Source: CAZJKO01 sp964546995
GTDB lineage: Bacteria; Bacillota_I; Bacilli_A; RF39; UBA660
Direction: 5' to 3'
NCBI GenBank assembly: GCA_964546995.1
Contig: CAZJKO010000023.1
Coordinates: forward strand, 1-16,364
DNA length: 16,364 nucleotides
Made by a program: the position numbers and the translations under genes. This document shows, in pieces, positions 6,094 to 13,730 of this stretch (position 1 is the stretch's first letter; each line of letters opens with the position of its first letter). The notes below the pieces were generated by a model. It ran no database searches. It was given only the letters and a program-made list of their open reading frames with translations, and had not been told where the DNA came from.

Positions 6094-7093
6094 GGTTATT
6101 GTTACCTCCTTTTTTAAAGAAGTGATCGATTAAGATTTGATTGTTTGTTCTTAAGGCGCGTAAGGGAAGGGATTTCATCATGAAAAAATAGGAAGAAGGA
6201 TAAAGTTTGTTTTTGATTTTGGTCATGAGGGAAATTTGGTTTTTGATTCTTTGGTAACAAGTTTCTAAGGTGTCTTGTTGGAACGATACGATTTCTTCTA
6301 ATTCGTGGCTATCTAAAAGGAAACCACAGTGGTAGTTTTCTTTGGCAAATGCTTCTTTTTTGATGTGGTTTAAGTTTAATCCGTAGAACTTTAATACTTT
6401 TTTTAGAAAATCTTGATACGTGGTTCGACATTTTGTTCCACCACTGACATTGAATATTCTTTGGTCTAATTTGGTTAAGTGGTCTAGGCTGTTTACAAAT
6501 ACGCGACTGGCATCTTGTAGTGTTATGATTTCTAGTTTGGTCGAAAGGGGCATGTGGAAAAGTAAAGGGTCTAGGTTAAAGTGATCGACGACTCCTGTTA
6601 GGCGAAAAATCGTATAGTGGATGTTATTGGTTCTTATGTTGGTTTCGCTTTTGATTTTGGATTCGGCATAGTAGTCATTCGGGCTTGGAATTAAGGGGTC
6701 TCCTACTTGGATAAAGGGATTTTCTAATCTATTTCCATAGACATTGATGGAAGAAGAATAGATAAGATGACAATTGGGGTTATGTTTTTTGATGATATCG
6801 ATTATTGTGTTTGTTCCATCTACATTTACTTCGTCTGTTTTTTGGTGATGGCGATTGGCAAGAGGGGGAGTGACTGCGGCTAAGTGGATGACGATGTCGG
6901 TGTGTTTGATCAAGTGAGTCATTTTGTCTTTATCCAGTATAGAAATATAGCGAATACTGGCTCGATTTTGGTAGTCGTCTAGGGATCCTTTTTTTATATC
7001 GATGGCGGTTACTTCATGTTTTTGTTGTTCTAGTAAATCTTTCAATACTTGTCTTCCAATTGTTCCTGCGGCACCCGTTAGCAATACTTTCAT
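6083..7093 (-). CDS. NAD(P)-dependent epimerase/dehydratase (extended SDR)
   Basis: 336 aa. The start is ATG at 7093, with TAGGATGA about 5 bases upstream; the in-frame ATG at 7102 lies directly on that site. Residues 1-90 are a Rossmann fold with the cofactor motif TGAAGTIG (6-13), then HLAAVTPP (70-77), the active-site region SSS at 113-115, and the catalytic pair Tyr142/Lys146 in YYAESK. Length and motifs match sugar-nucleotide epimerases/dehydratases of the GalE/RmlB type, but the substrate cannot be told. The C-terminal ~90 residues are basic and not typical of GalE. First gene of a two-gene unit with the phosphoesterase, with a promoter directly upstream. Confidence 0.85.
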   Translation of the reverse strand: MKVLLTGAAGTIGRQVLKDLLEQQKHEVTAIDIKKGSLDDYQNRASIRYISILDKDKMTHLIKHTDIVIHLAAVTPPLANRHHQKTDEVNVDGTNTIIDIIKKHNPNCHLIYSSSINVYGNRLENPFIQVGDPLIPSPNDYYAESKIKSETNIRTNNIHYTIFRLTGVVDHFNLDPLLFHMPLSTKLEIITLQDASRVFVNSLDHLTKLDQRIFNVSGGTKCRTTYQDFLKKVLKFYGLNLNHIKKEAFAKENYHCGFLLDSHELEEIVSFQQDTLETCYQRIKNQISLMTKIKNKLYPSSYFFMMKSLPLRALRTNNQILIDHFFKKGGNNNHDS

Positions 7094-7116
7094 TTTTATC
7101 ATCCTATTCTAATCTT

Positions 7117-7145
7117 ATTTTACTATTTTTTTCTCTTTTTTCCAA
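7117..7145 (-). promoter_or_regulatory. Promoter of the SDR-phosphoesterase unit
   Basis: On the minus strand TTGGAA (complement of 7140-7145) and TAAAAT (complement of 7117-7122) are 17 bp apart. It starts at the end of the CPBP terminator T-run, so termination and new initiation are back to back. Confidence 0.5.
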
Positions 7146-7176
7146 GTAAAAAGATTCTTCTTTTTAACGAAGAATC
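7145..7176 (-). terminator. Intrinsic terminator of the CPBP protease gene
   Basis: On the minus strand GATTCTTC (7176-7169) pairs with GAAGAATC (7160-7153), followed by TTTTT. The gene's stop codon (7164-7166) lies in the hairpin loop. Confidence 0.8.
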
Positions 7177-7856
7177 AAATACATATAACTGACAATCGAT
7201 AGTACAGTTAAAATACTATTGTGAATGGCGTGCATACTCATGGAGGTAAAGACGCTTTCGGTTTTTACATACATGACGGCAAAGGCGATTCCTAACATGC
7301 TATATGGGATGATATAGAGTAAGTCAAAAGGACTTGTGAGACTAAAGACGACGTGGAGTGCTCCAAAGAAGATTCCGGATACGAAAATAAAGATCCATTT
7401 ATTTTTGATGGCGTCATAGAACGTTTTTCTGAAACAGATTTCTTCTGTGATTGGTGCTAGTATGCCTGTGTTGATTAGCATAATCATGGGAAGGGTCTCT
7501 ATCATACCTTGTACTGCTTCTTCGTTTCCTGCTGTACTTTGTTTAAAGAACATTTGAATTAAGATATTGGAAATCATCATACCAGCAAGACCTAAAAGCC
7601 AATACTTGAAACCTGTATCGATATGTTTCATGGCACTTTCTTTCCAAGTTTTAAACTCGTTTATTAATTCTTTTCGATAAATTAAAAATAGTAGAAATGC
7701 TAACATGATGTTTCGACATAGAGAGATAAAAATATTCGTGGTATCCGTTAGTTCTTTTATACCAAATAGTTTGATGGGAATGATATCTAGTAAACTAGAA
7801 AAAAAGAACAAACCGATGACTAATAATCCTTTGATATATTTGGTAAAACGATTCAT
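7164..7856 (-). CDS. CPBP family intramembrane glutamic protease
   Basis: 230 aa integral membrane protein with about six hydrophobic segments. It carries the three CPBP/Abi motifs: EEICFR (Glu138, Glu139, Arg143), FFGALH (His168) and HAIHN (His209, Asn213). Family members are glutamate-dependent intramembrane proteases related to Rce1 and act in prenyl-protein processing, bacteriocin immunity or regulated proteolysis. The actual substrate is not visible: no peptide bacteriocin gene is adjacent. RBS AAGGA lies 9 bases before the ATG. It is monocistronic, divergent from the rimP operon and closed by its own terminator. Confidence 0.88.
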   Translation of the reverse strand: MNRFTKYIKGLLVIGLFFFSSLLDIIPIKLFGIKELTDTTNIFISLCRNIMLAFLLFLIYRKELINEFKTWKESAMKHIDTGFKYWLLGLAGMMISNILIQMFFKQSTAGNEEAVQGMIETLPMIMLINTGILAPITEEICFRKTFYDAIKNKWIFIFVSGIFFGALHVVFSLTSPFDLLYIIPYSMLGIAFAVMYVKTESVFTSMSMHAIHNSILTVLSIVSYMYLILR

Positions 7857-7934
7857 TTTTACACATCCTTTTTCTTATTTTCTACTTCTTTTAGTAAAAT
7901 CATATCATAAAATGCATAAACTTAAAAGAAAAGT

Positions 7935-7963
7935 TTGGTAAATTTTTAAAACTGTGATATAAT
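7935..7963 (+). promoter_or_regulatory. Promoter of the rimP-nusA-infB operon
   Basis: TTGGTA (7935-7940) and a perfect TATAAT (7958-7963) are separated by 17 bp, with TG in the extended -10 position. Predicted start is near 7970, giving a structured leader of about 53 nt before rimP. Confidence 0.7.
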
Positions 7964-7971
7964 CTCCTTAG

Positions 7972-8001
7972 AAAGGAGTGGGAAATGAATACCCACTCTT
8001 T
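7972..8001 (+). promoter_or_regulatory. Stable hairpin in the rimP operon leader
   Basis: GAGTGGG (7976-7982) pairs perfectly with CCCACTC (7992-7998) around a 9-base loop, with flanking A's and T's able to extend the stem. It is followed by only three T's, so it is a weak terminator at best. From memory, similar GAGTGGG/CCCACTC hairpins precede rimP in other Firmicutes. It may be an attenuator, a binding site for a product of the operon, or an mRNA stabiliser. Confidence 0.6.
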
Positions 8002-8022
8002 CATTTGATTAAGGAGGTAATT

Positions 8023-8268
8023 ATGAAAGAGGATATTATCCGTCTTCTTAAGGAGCCAATCGCATCTTTTGATGTTTGGGTCGACGATGTGGTTTTAGAA
8101 GAGGAAGAGGGTATTTTGTATTTGAGAATTGTTCTCGATAGTGATTCGATTATCGATTTGAATCAGGTTGTGGAATTGACGAAAGTGATCGATCCCATTA
8201 TTACCCAAGCGGATTTCATCGATGGTAGTTACGTACTCGATATTTATGCAAAGGAGAAGGGTGAATAA
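8023..8268 (+). CDS. rimP: RimP ribosome maturation factor, N-terminal domain only
   Basis: 81 aa against about 150 for normal RimP, which binds the 30S subunit during late assembly. The sequence matches the N-terminal domain: VWVDDVVLEEEEGILYLRIVLD followed by the helix LNQVVELTKVIDPII and the strand GSYVLDI. The usual LEVSSPGxxRPL hinge and the SH3-like C-terminal domain are missing: the protein ends AKEKGE and nusA starts two bases after the stop, so there is no room for a frameshifted remainder. ATG 8023 is set by AAGGAGGTAATT; the longer in-frame GTG at 7978 lies in the leader hairpin. First gene of the operon, so identity is supported by both sequence and position. Confidence 0.85.
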   Translation: MKEDIIRLLKEPIASFDVWVDDVVLEEEEGILYLRIVLDSDSIIDLNQVVELTKVIDPIITQADFIDGSYVLDIYAKEKGE

Positions 8269-8270
8269 AG

Positions 8271-9332
8271 ATGAATGGAAAAGAATTTTTAAATGCGGTT
8301 GATCTTGCTGTGAAAGAGAAGAACATCGATCGGGAAGTGATTTTTGAAGCGATGGAGCTCGCTCTTTCGGCCGCATATAAAAAACATTTTATGAATCAAA
8401 ATAGTAAGGTTTATATCAATCGTGATACAGGGGACATTAAAGTTTATGCCTATCGTACGATTGTAGAAGAAGTAGAGGATCCTTTAACAGAAATTAGTTT
8501 AGCTGATGCGAAAAAAATTGATAAGACGAAGGAACTAGATGATACGATCGATCAAGAGGTGACACCACACGATTTTGGACGTGTTGCTGCATCGACGGCA
8601 AAACAAGTGATTGTGCAAAAGTTAAGAGAAGCCGAACGAAATAGTATCATGGAGGAATTTGGCGACAAGCAAGATGAGATGCTCATTGGAACGGTTGCCC
8701 TAGAAGATACCGACAATTATTATATCGATCTTGGAAGAATGAATGGAATTTTACCTAAGAAAGATATTATTCCTTCCGAAAAGATCGAGATGGGGTCCCA
8801 GTTAAAAGTATATGTGACAAAAGTCGATAACAATGGTAAAAGTTTACTCGTTTTACTTTCAAGGACACATTATGGTTTTTTGAAACGTCTTTTTGAACTT
8901 GAAATTCCTGAACTTAGCGATGGGACGATTTTGATTTATAGTGTGGCAAGAGAAGCAGGTTCTAGAAGTAAGGTTGCTGTCTATTCTGAAAATCCAAAAG
9001 TCGATCCTATTGGCGCTTGTATTGGTGAGAGAGGTAGTAGAATTGCTCGAATTATGGAAGAAGTGCATGGTGAGAAGATCGATGTCGTTCGTTACGATAA
9101 AGATCCTAGTATCTTTATTGAAAATGCGCTTAGTCCTGCTAAAAATTTGAAAGTCGCTATTACGGATCCTAAAAAGCAAGAAGCGATGGTTATTGCAGAT
9201 GACGATAATTTTTCTCTTGCGATTGGAAAGAAAGGTCAAAATGCCAAACTCGCTAGTCGTCTTACGCATTATCGTATCGATATTAAGAATATGGAACAGG
9301 CTAAGGAAGCAGGCATTTATTTTAGAGATTAA
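8271..9332 (+). CDS. nusA: Transcription termination/antitermination factor NusA
   Basis: 353 aa, close to the ~370 aa of Bacilli NusA, which lack the C-terminal acidic repeats. Order: NusA N-terminal RNA-polymerase-binding domain (1 to ~125; 'KEKNIDREVIFEAMELALSAAYKK' region), S1 domain (~130-200; GTVALEDTDNYYIDLGR), KH1 (~225-285; VDPIGACIGERGSRI) and KH2 (~295-350; FSLAIGKKGQNAKLA). It binds RNA polymerase and nascent RNA and modulates pausing and termination. It sits between rimP and ylxR as usual. GGAGAAGGGTG just before rimP's stop supplies the RBS, so translation is probably coupled. Confidence 0.96.
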   Translation: MNGKEFLNAVDLAVKEKNIDREVIFEAMELALSAAYKKHFMNQNSKVYINRDTGDIKVYAYRTIVEEVEDPLTEISLADAKKIDKTKELDDTIDQEVTPHDFGRVAASTAKQVIVQKLREAERNSIMEEFGDKQDEMLIGTVALEDTDNYYIDLGRMNGILPKKDIIPSEKIEMGSQLKVYVTKVDNNGKSLLVLLSRTHYGFLKRLFELEIPELSDGTILIYSVAREAGSRSKVAVYSENPKVDPIGACIGERGSRIARIMEEVHGEKIDVVRYDKDPSIFIENALSPAKNLKVAITDPKKQEAMVIADDDNFSLAIGKKGQNAKLASRLTHYRIDIKNMEQAKEAGIYFRD

Positions 9333-9350
9333 GAAAGAGATGGTGATGGT

Positions 9351-9626
9351 ATGAAGGTGAAAAAGATACCACTTCGTAGTTGTGTCATAACCAAAGAAAA
9401 ATTACCAAAACAAGAACTTTTTCGGGTCGTTCGAACTACCGATGGGGTTGTCGAAGTTGATTTAACAGGGAAAAAGAATGGGCGAGGTGCTTATTTAAAG
9501 AAAGATCGAGATACGATTTTAAAAGCACAGAAGACGAAAATTTTGGATCGCTATTTAGAATGTCCTGTTTTGGAAAATGTCTATTTGGAATTATTGGAAA
9601 AATTAAATGAGGAGGTGGCAAGATGA
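9351..9626 (+). CDS. rnpM: RnpM/YlxR RNA-binding protein (RNase P modulator)
   Basis: 91 aa, the usual size. It carries the YlxR signature IPLRSCVITKEKLPKQEL, then FRVVRTTDG and GRGAYLKKD. Family members are small basic RNA-binding proteins; in Bacillus subtilis YlxR was shown to bind and modulate RNase P and was renamed RnpM. It lies between nusA and infB as in most Firmicutes. Its TGA overlaps the infB ATG (ATGA), indicating translational coupling. The RBS upstream of ATG 9351 is weak (GAGATGGTG). The L7Ae-like ylxQ gene that commonly follows is absent. Confidence 0.93.
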   Translation: MKVKKIPLRSCVITKEKLPKQELFRVVRTTDGVVEVDLTGKKNGRGAYLKKDRDTILKAQKTKILDRYLECPVLENVYLELLEKLNEEVAR

Positions 9627-11734
9627 CATTAGAAGAATACGCACAAGATGTGAATAAGACGGTAGAAGAAGTGATGGCGCTTTGTGAACGATTGGGAATT
9701 CAGGAAGATGTTTTAAGCGATGATTCGATTACGCTTTTGGATAATGAAATTCAAAATGGTGATGGTTTGGATGTAGAAGATGCAATGGACGAAGATGATC
9801 TTCTGTTGGAAAAAGTAGAGAAAATTGTACAAGATGCGAATATCGATATCGATCGACCTATCATAAAAAAAGAGAAAGTAAAGAGTAAAGCAGAATTAAA
9901 GAGTGAAGCAAATAAGGAATTTCGGAATGCACGAAAAGAAATGTATAAGCATAAAGAAAAATTACAGAGTAATAAAGAAGAATTAGCACAAGATGTGATT
10001 CTCTATAAAGAAAATATGAGTGTTTCGGATCTTGCTTCGATATTAGAGGTAAATGCTACAGATTTGATTAAGAAATTGATGTCTTTAGGTGTGATGGCTA
10101 CTTTGAATCAAGCGCTTACTTTCGATGTAGTGGAGCTTTTGGTTGTCGATTATGGAAAGATACTAAAGAAAGAGGAAACACAAGATATTTCGAATTTTGA
10201 GAATTTTGAAATTCACGATGAAGAAAAGGATCTTGTACAACGGGCTCCTGTAGTTACGATTATGGGACATGTCGATCACGGAAAGACGTCTTTATTGGAT
10301 ACGATTCGTAAGAGTAGTGTCGTATCAGGTGAAGCTGGGGGAATTACGCAAGCGATTGGAGCTTATCAAGTTTCTTGTAATGATCGTTTGATTACGTTTA
10401 TCGATACGCCAGGTCATGAAGCATTTACGGAGATGCGAGCAAGAGGAGCTTCTGTTACTGATGTTGTCATTATCATCGTTGCTGCAGACGATGGTGTTAT
10501 GCCACAGACCAAAGAAGCGATCGATCATGCGAAAGCAGCAGGGGTTCCTATTTTGGTAGCGATCAACAAGATCGATAAGCCAGGTGCTAATCCCGATAAG
10601 GTGTTGACGGAACTGGTAGAGTATGGTCTTACTCCCGAAGAATGGGGAGGAGATATCCTCGTCAGTCGCATTTCCGCTTTGACAGGGGAAGGAATTCAAG
10701 GACTTTTAGAAAACATTTTACTTGTTTCCGATATGTTGGAGTTAAAGGCCAATCCTTCGCGATATGCGATGGGAACTGTATTAGAGTCTAGAGTAGATCG
10801 TCATTTGGGAAATGTTGTGACGATGTTGATTCAAAATGGGACACTCCGTCTTGGGGATCCTATTGTCGTTGGGACAGGATACGGTAAGGTTCGTACGTTA
10901 AAAAATGATTTGGGAGAAGATGTTACGGTTGCTCTTCCTTCGACTCCTGTTGAAGTAACGGGAATCAATGCATTACCGACAGCAGGCGATAAATTCATGG
11001 CGTTTGAAACAGAAAAACAGGCTAAAACGATTGCGGAAGAACGTCTCCTTCGTCAAAGAGAGAAAGATACCAATCGTAGTGGCATGTCGTTAGATGATTT
11101 GTTCAGCCAATTACAAGAAGGAATTAAAGAAGTAAACGTCGTTTTAAAAGCGGATGTCAATGGTAGTAGTGAAGCTGTTCGACAGTCACTCGAGAAGATC
11201 GATGTCGAAGGGGTAAAGGTGAAAGTCATTCGCTGTGGCGTAGGTGCTATTACAGAAAGTGATGTTGTTCTTGCGAATGCTTCTCATGCCATCATTATTG
11301 GATTCAATGTAAGGCCTAGTGCAAAAACAATTGAAATTGCGAAAGAGTACGGAGTCGATATTCGTCTTTACAATATTATCTATAAAGTCGTCGAAGATAT
11401 GGAAGCGGCGATGAAGGGAATGCTCGAGCCATTGTTTGAAGAAAAAGTGAATGGGCAAGCAGAAGTTCGACAGTTATTCAAGTTTTCGAAAGTTGGCATT
11501 ATTGCAGGTAGTCATGTTACCAATGGCGCGATTAAGTCCAATAGTGAAGCTCGTCTCATTCGCGATGGAGTAGTTATTTATACGGGAAAAATCAAATCTC
11601 TTCAACACGAAAAAGATCAAGTTAAAGAAGTGAAAAAAGGAATGGACTGTGGTATTACGTTAGAAAACTTCCAAGATGTGAAGGAAAACGATGTGATTGA
11701 AAGTTTTGAACTAGTCGAGGTGGCACGCTCATGA
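9623..11734 (+). CDS. infB: Translation initiation factor IF-2
   Basis: 703 aa (B. subtilis about 716). Two IF2_N-type helical modules (1 to ~30 and ~133-180) flank an acidic/lysine-rich linker. The GTPase domain has G1 GHVDHGKT at 215-222, G2 GGITQAIGAYQV, G3 DTPGHE, G4 NKID and G5 SALTGEG; beta-barrel domain II, domain III and the fMet-tRNA-binding C-terminal domain follow. It places initiator tRNA on the 30S subunit and promotes subunit joining. GAGGAGGTGG stands upstream of the start, and the gene overlaps ylxR and rbfA by 4 bp each. Confidence 0.97.
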   Translation: MTLEEYAQDVNKTVEEVMALCERLGIQEDVLSDDSITLLDNEIQNGDGLDVEDAMDEDDLLLEKVEKIVQDANIDIDRPIIKKEKVKSKAELKSEANKEFRNARKEMYKHKEKLQSNKEELAQDVILYKENMSVSDLASILEVNATDLIKKLMSLGVMATLNQALTFDVVELLVVDYGKILKKEETQDISNFENFEIHDEEKDLVQRAPVVTIMGHVDHGKTSLLDTIRKSSVVSGEAGGITQAIGAYQVSCNDRLITFIDTPGHEAFTEMRARGASVTDVVIIIVAADDGVMPQTKEAIDHAKAAGVPILVAINKIDKPGANPDKVLTELVEYGLTPEEWGGDILVSRISALTGEGIQGLLENILLVSDMLELKANPSRYAMGTVLESRVDRHLGNVVTMLIQNGTLRLGDPIVVGTGYGKVRTLKNDLGEDVTVALPSTPVEVTGINALPTAGDKFMAFETEKQAKTIAEERLLRQREKDTNRSGMSLDDLFSQLQEGIKEVNVVLKADVNGSSEAVRQSLEKIDVEGVKVKVIRCGVGAITESDVVLANASHAIIIGFNVRPSAKTIEIAKEYGVDIRLYNIIYKVVEDMEAAMKGMLEPLFEEKVNGQAEVRQLFKFSKVGIIAGSHVTNGAIKSNSEARLIRDGVVIYTGKIKSLQHEKDQVKEVKKGMDCGITLENFQDVKENDVIESFELVEVARS

Positions 11735-12075
11735 ATATCAAAATTGAACGGTTAAACCATATTTTTGTCAAAGAAATCAGTGTGATTTTGAGTCAAGAAG
11801 TGAAGGATGAAGAGATTCATTTTGTTACTGTTACGGACTGCGATATTACTAACGATCTTAGTTTTTGTAAGGTTTACTATACGGTACTCGATGAAGAAAA
11901 GAAAGAAGCAACCCAAAAAGCTCTCGATAATGCTTCTTCCTTCATCAGGGGGCAACTATCCAAAAGAGTCGATATTCGACATACGCCAGAACTTAAGTTC
12001 TTATACGATGATTCGATTGCTTATGGTAAACGAATCGAAGAAAAATTAGAAGAATTAGAAAAAGAAGAAAAATAA
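11731..12075 (+). CDS. rbfA: 30S ribosome-binding factor RbfA
   Basis: 114 aa, typical length. KH-like fold with the family pattern: IERLNHIFVKEISVILSQEV at the start, then FVTVTDCDITNDLSFCKVYY, then 'IRGQLSKRVDIRHTPELKF' and DDSIAYGKRIEE. RbfA assists late 30S maturation around helix 1 of 16S rRNA. ATGA overlap with infB, and GAGGTGG upstream inside infB. Last gene of this operon segment; a strong terminator follows immediately. Confidence 0.95.
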   Translation: MNIKIERLNHIFVKEISVILSQEVKDEEIHFVTVTDCDITNDLSFCKVYYTVLDEEKKEATQKALDNASSFIRGQLSKRVDIRHTPELKFLYDDSIAYGKRIEEKLEELEKEEK

Positions 12076-12116
12076 AAAAGAATGGAAAAATCGGTTTGAT
12101 TTTCCATTCTTTTTAT
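12075..12116. terminator. Bidirectional intrinsic terminator after rbfA
   Basis: GAATGGAAAA (12080-12089) pairs with TTTTCCATTC (12100-12109); flanking A's and T's extend the stem and give a T-run in both directions. It starts at the rbfA stop codon and also serves the convergent minus-strand gene ending at 12113. Confidence 0.85.
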
Positions 12117-12640
12117 CTTACCAATACTTTACTATTTGTCGTCTGATAAGTTGGTGTTTGTTTGTAGAATTCTTCTAGTGAATTAAGTAGTTTTGCTACT
12201 TCTTCGTCTTTGTTTCTTTCTTTAATTTCATTTTCTCGTTCTTTTTCATCTATTCTTAAGTCTGCAATATAAATATTTATTAATAAATTATTTAACTCGT
12301 TCGATTCTCTAATGGCACCTTCTAATAGTTCGAAGTTTCCTGTTTGAATTAAACGATAAAAGTGATAAAACTTTTGAACATCACGTACACTTAAAAATGG
12401 ATACTTACCTGAATATTGATGTAAAACGAAATTGCGAATGACATAGTAGTTAAGGTTTTGTTCTTGTTCTTCTGTCTTCACTGTAGGAATTTTTCTTAAG
12501 TTGTGATCGATTGATGCAATATCTTTTAAATTTAAATTGATAATTGTGCTTGCAGCACCATAAATTTCGATATGACTTGTTAATTTATTCTTTAACTCTT
12601 GTTCATTCTCACTTGAAATAAAATGATTTTTCTTTGTCAT
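12113..12640 (-). CDS. Hypothetical protein, 175 aa, soluble, charged
   Basis: I do not recognise the family. The start is ATG 12640, 6 bases after AAAGGAGG; an in-frame ATG at 12646 abuts the RBS directly. No signal peptide or membrane segment. Predicted mostly helical and rich in Glu, Lys and Asn, with an acidic/basic stretch near 130-150 (DLRIDEKERENEIKERNKDEE) likely to be a long helix or coiled coil. The central part (VIRNFVLHQYSGKYPFLSVRDVQKFYHFYRLI) is aromatic-rich. It stands alone on the opposite strand, between rbfA and truB, with a perfect consensus promoter and a shared terminator. It is an accessory insertion into the translation cluster and likely well expressed. Confidence 0.7.
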   Translation of the reverse strand: MTKKNHFISSENEQELKNKLTSHIEIYGAASTIINLNLKDIASIDHNLRKIPTVKTEEQEQNLNYYVIRNFVLHQYSGKYPFLSVRDVQKFYHFYRLIQTGNFELLEGAIRESNELNNLLINIYIADLRIDEKERENEIKERNKDEEVAKLLNSLEEFYKQTPTYQTTNSKVLVR

Positions 12641-12670
12641 AGTCATCCTCCTTTTTGGACACAGGTATTC

Positions 12671-12699
12671 ATTATACTATTTTATTGCTTTTTTGTCAA
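12671..12699 (-). promoter_or_regulatory. Perfect consensus sigma-A promoter of the 175-aa gene
   Basis: On the minus strand TTGACA (complement of 12694-12699) and TATAAT (complement of 12671-12676) are exactly 17 bp apart, so both hexamers are perfect. It is the best promoter in the window and overlaps the divergent truB promoter region. Confidence 0.85.
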
Positions 12700-12708
12700 G
12701 AAATTTTA

Positions 12709-12717
12709 TGTTATACT
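12709..12717 (+). promoter_or_regulatory. Extended -10 promoter of truB
   Basis: TGT followed by TATACT (12712-12717). At 17 bp upstream there is only a T-run, so the extended -10 probably drives it. Polymerase here would compete with polymerase on the divergent promoter at 12671-12699. Confidence 0.45.
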
Positions 12718-12740
12718 AATAAATGTTTAGGTGATGCGTT

Positions 12741-13625
12741 ATGAATCCAGATGTTTTATTTGTTGTCGATAAAGAAAAAGGAGTTACCTCTCGAGATGTT
12801 GTCAATCAATTGTGTCGCAAGTTTCATACTAAAAAAGTAGGGCATACGGGGACGCTCGATCCTCTTGCAACAGGGGTGTTGGTGGTTGCGATGAACGAAG
12901 CGACGAAAGTCGTATCCTTGCTTACTGCCAATGAAAAAGAATACTTGGCAACAGTCGAAGTGGGCAAGCGAACTGATACTTTGGATACGACAGGGAAAGT
13001 TTTAGAGGAAGTTTCTGTTTCGTCAGTATCTCTTCCTTTATTAAAGGAAGTTCTCTCTTCGTTTGAAAAAACGTATTTACAAGAAGTTCCTAAGTATTCC
13101 GCTGTTAAAGTGCAAGGAAAGCGATTATACGATTATGCTCGGAGTGGGGAAGATGTTTTGCTTCCTAAACGGGAAGTGGTGATTCAAGATGTCGTTTTGG
13201 TTCAAGAGCCTTATTTGGTTGATCACAAATGGTATTTTACGTTTTCCTGTCACGTTAGTAAGGGAACTTACATTCGAAGTTTGATTCGCGATATGGGAGA
13301 ACTTTACGGAGTTCCTTTTACGATGAGTGATCTTGTTCGAACTAAGCAGGGAGTATTTTCGATGGAACAAGCTAAAAAGATCGAGGACCTTACCCTTGAT
13401 GATGGGCTTTCTATTTTCGATGCATTGAAGGACGAATGTGAGGTTGTTTCCTTAAATGAAAATGATTCTTTTCACGTTTTAAACGGGATGGCAATGAAGA
13501 AAACGTGTTCTTCTTTTTATGTCTTGATGGTCAATTCTAATGGAGAGTTACTTGCCATTTATCAGAAAGATGAAAAAGATTCTTCCTTGATTCGTCCCTT
13601 TAAAGTATTTCCTCTCAAAAATTAG
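12741..13625 (+). CDS. truB: tRNA pseudouridine-55 synthase TruB
   Basis: 294 aa (B. subtilis about 309). Makes pseudouridine 55 in the T-loop of tRNAs. It shows LFVVDKEKGVTSRD, the catalytic motif GHTGTLDPLATG with Asp40, 'VPKYSAVKVQGKRLYDYAR' and the CHVSKGTYIRSLIRDMG stretch, followed by a short C-terminal extension. RBS TAGGTGATG stands about 8 bases before the ATG. The usual partner ribF does not follow: rpsO comes next after a 130-bp gap. Confidence 0.96.
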   Translation: MNPDVLFVVDKEKGVTSRDVVNQLCRKFHTKKVGHTGTLDPLATGVLVVAMNEATKVVSLLTANEKEYLATVEVGKRTDTLDTTGKVLEEVSVSSVSLPLLKEVLSSFEKTYLQEVPKYSAVKVQGKRLYDYARSGEDVLLPKREVVIQDVVLVQEPYLVDHKWYFTFSCHVSKGTYIRSLIRDMGELYGVPFTMSDLVRTKQGVFSMEQAKKIEDLTLDDGLSIFDALKDECEVVSLNENDSFHVLNGMAMKKTCSSFYVLMVNSNGELLAIYQKDEKDSSLIRPFKVFPLKN

Positions 13626-13643
13626 AAAAGTTTCTATTTTTAC

Positions 13644-13672
13644 TTTACATCTAGTCGTTTTTTTAGTATAGT
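13644..13672 (+). promoter_or_regulatory. Promoter of rpsO
   Basis: TTTACA (13644-13649) and TATAGT (13667-13672) with 17 bp spacing, each one base off consensus. Predicted start near 13679 leaves a leader of about 79 nt. Confidence 0.55.
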
Positions 13673-13682
13673 ATTAACTGTT

Positions 13683-13730
13683 ACTGCATCTCGGTTTGAA
13701 AAGTCTTCCGATTTCTTACTTGGATGTAGC
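13683..13730 (+). promoter_or_regulatory. Candidate structured S15 leader upstream of rpsO
   Basis: Helix 1: CTGCATC (13684-13690) pairs with GATGTAG (13723-13729) with one G-U pair. Helix 2 inside it: TCGG (13691-13694) with CCGA (13708-13711), leaving an 11-base single strand on its 3' side. It ends shortly before the RBS AAGGAGGTG. Autoregulatory S15-binding leaders are known upstream of rpsO in several Firmicutes; S15 binding here is inference. Confidence 0.45.

Noticed and set aside
8262..8275. Frameshift hiding the RimP C-terminal domain
   Set aside because: nusA begins at 8271 with an intact N-terminus, so no sequence remains to encode the missing domain.
11178..11981. Further TTCGACA/TGTCGAA heptamers as Spo0A sites
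   Set aside because: They are single copies inside infB and rbfA coding sequence and far from promoters, consistent with codon usage.
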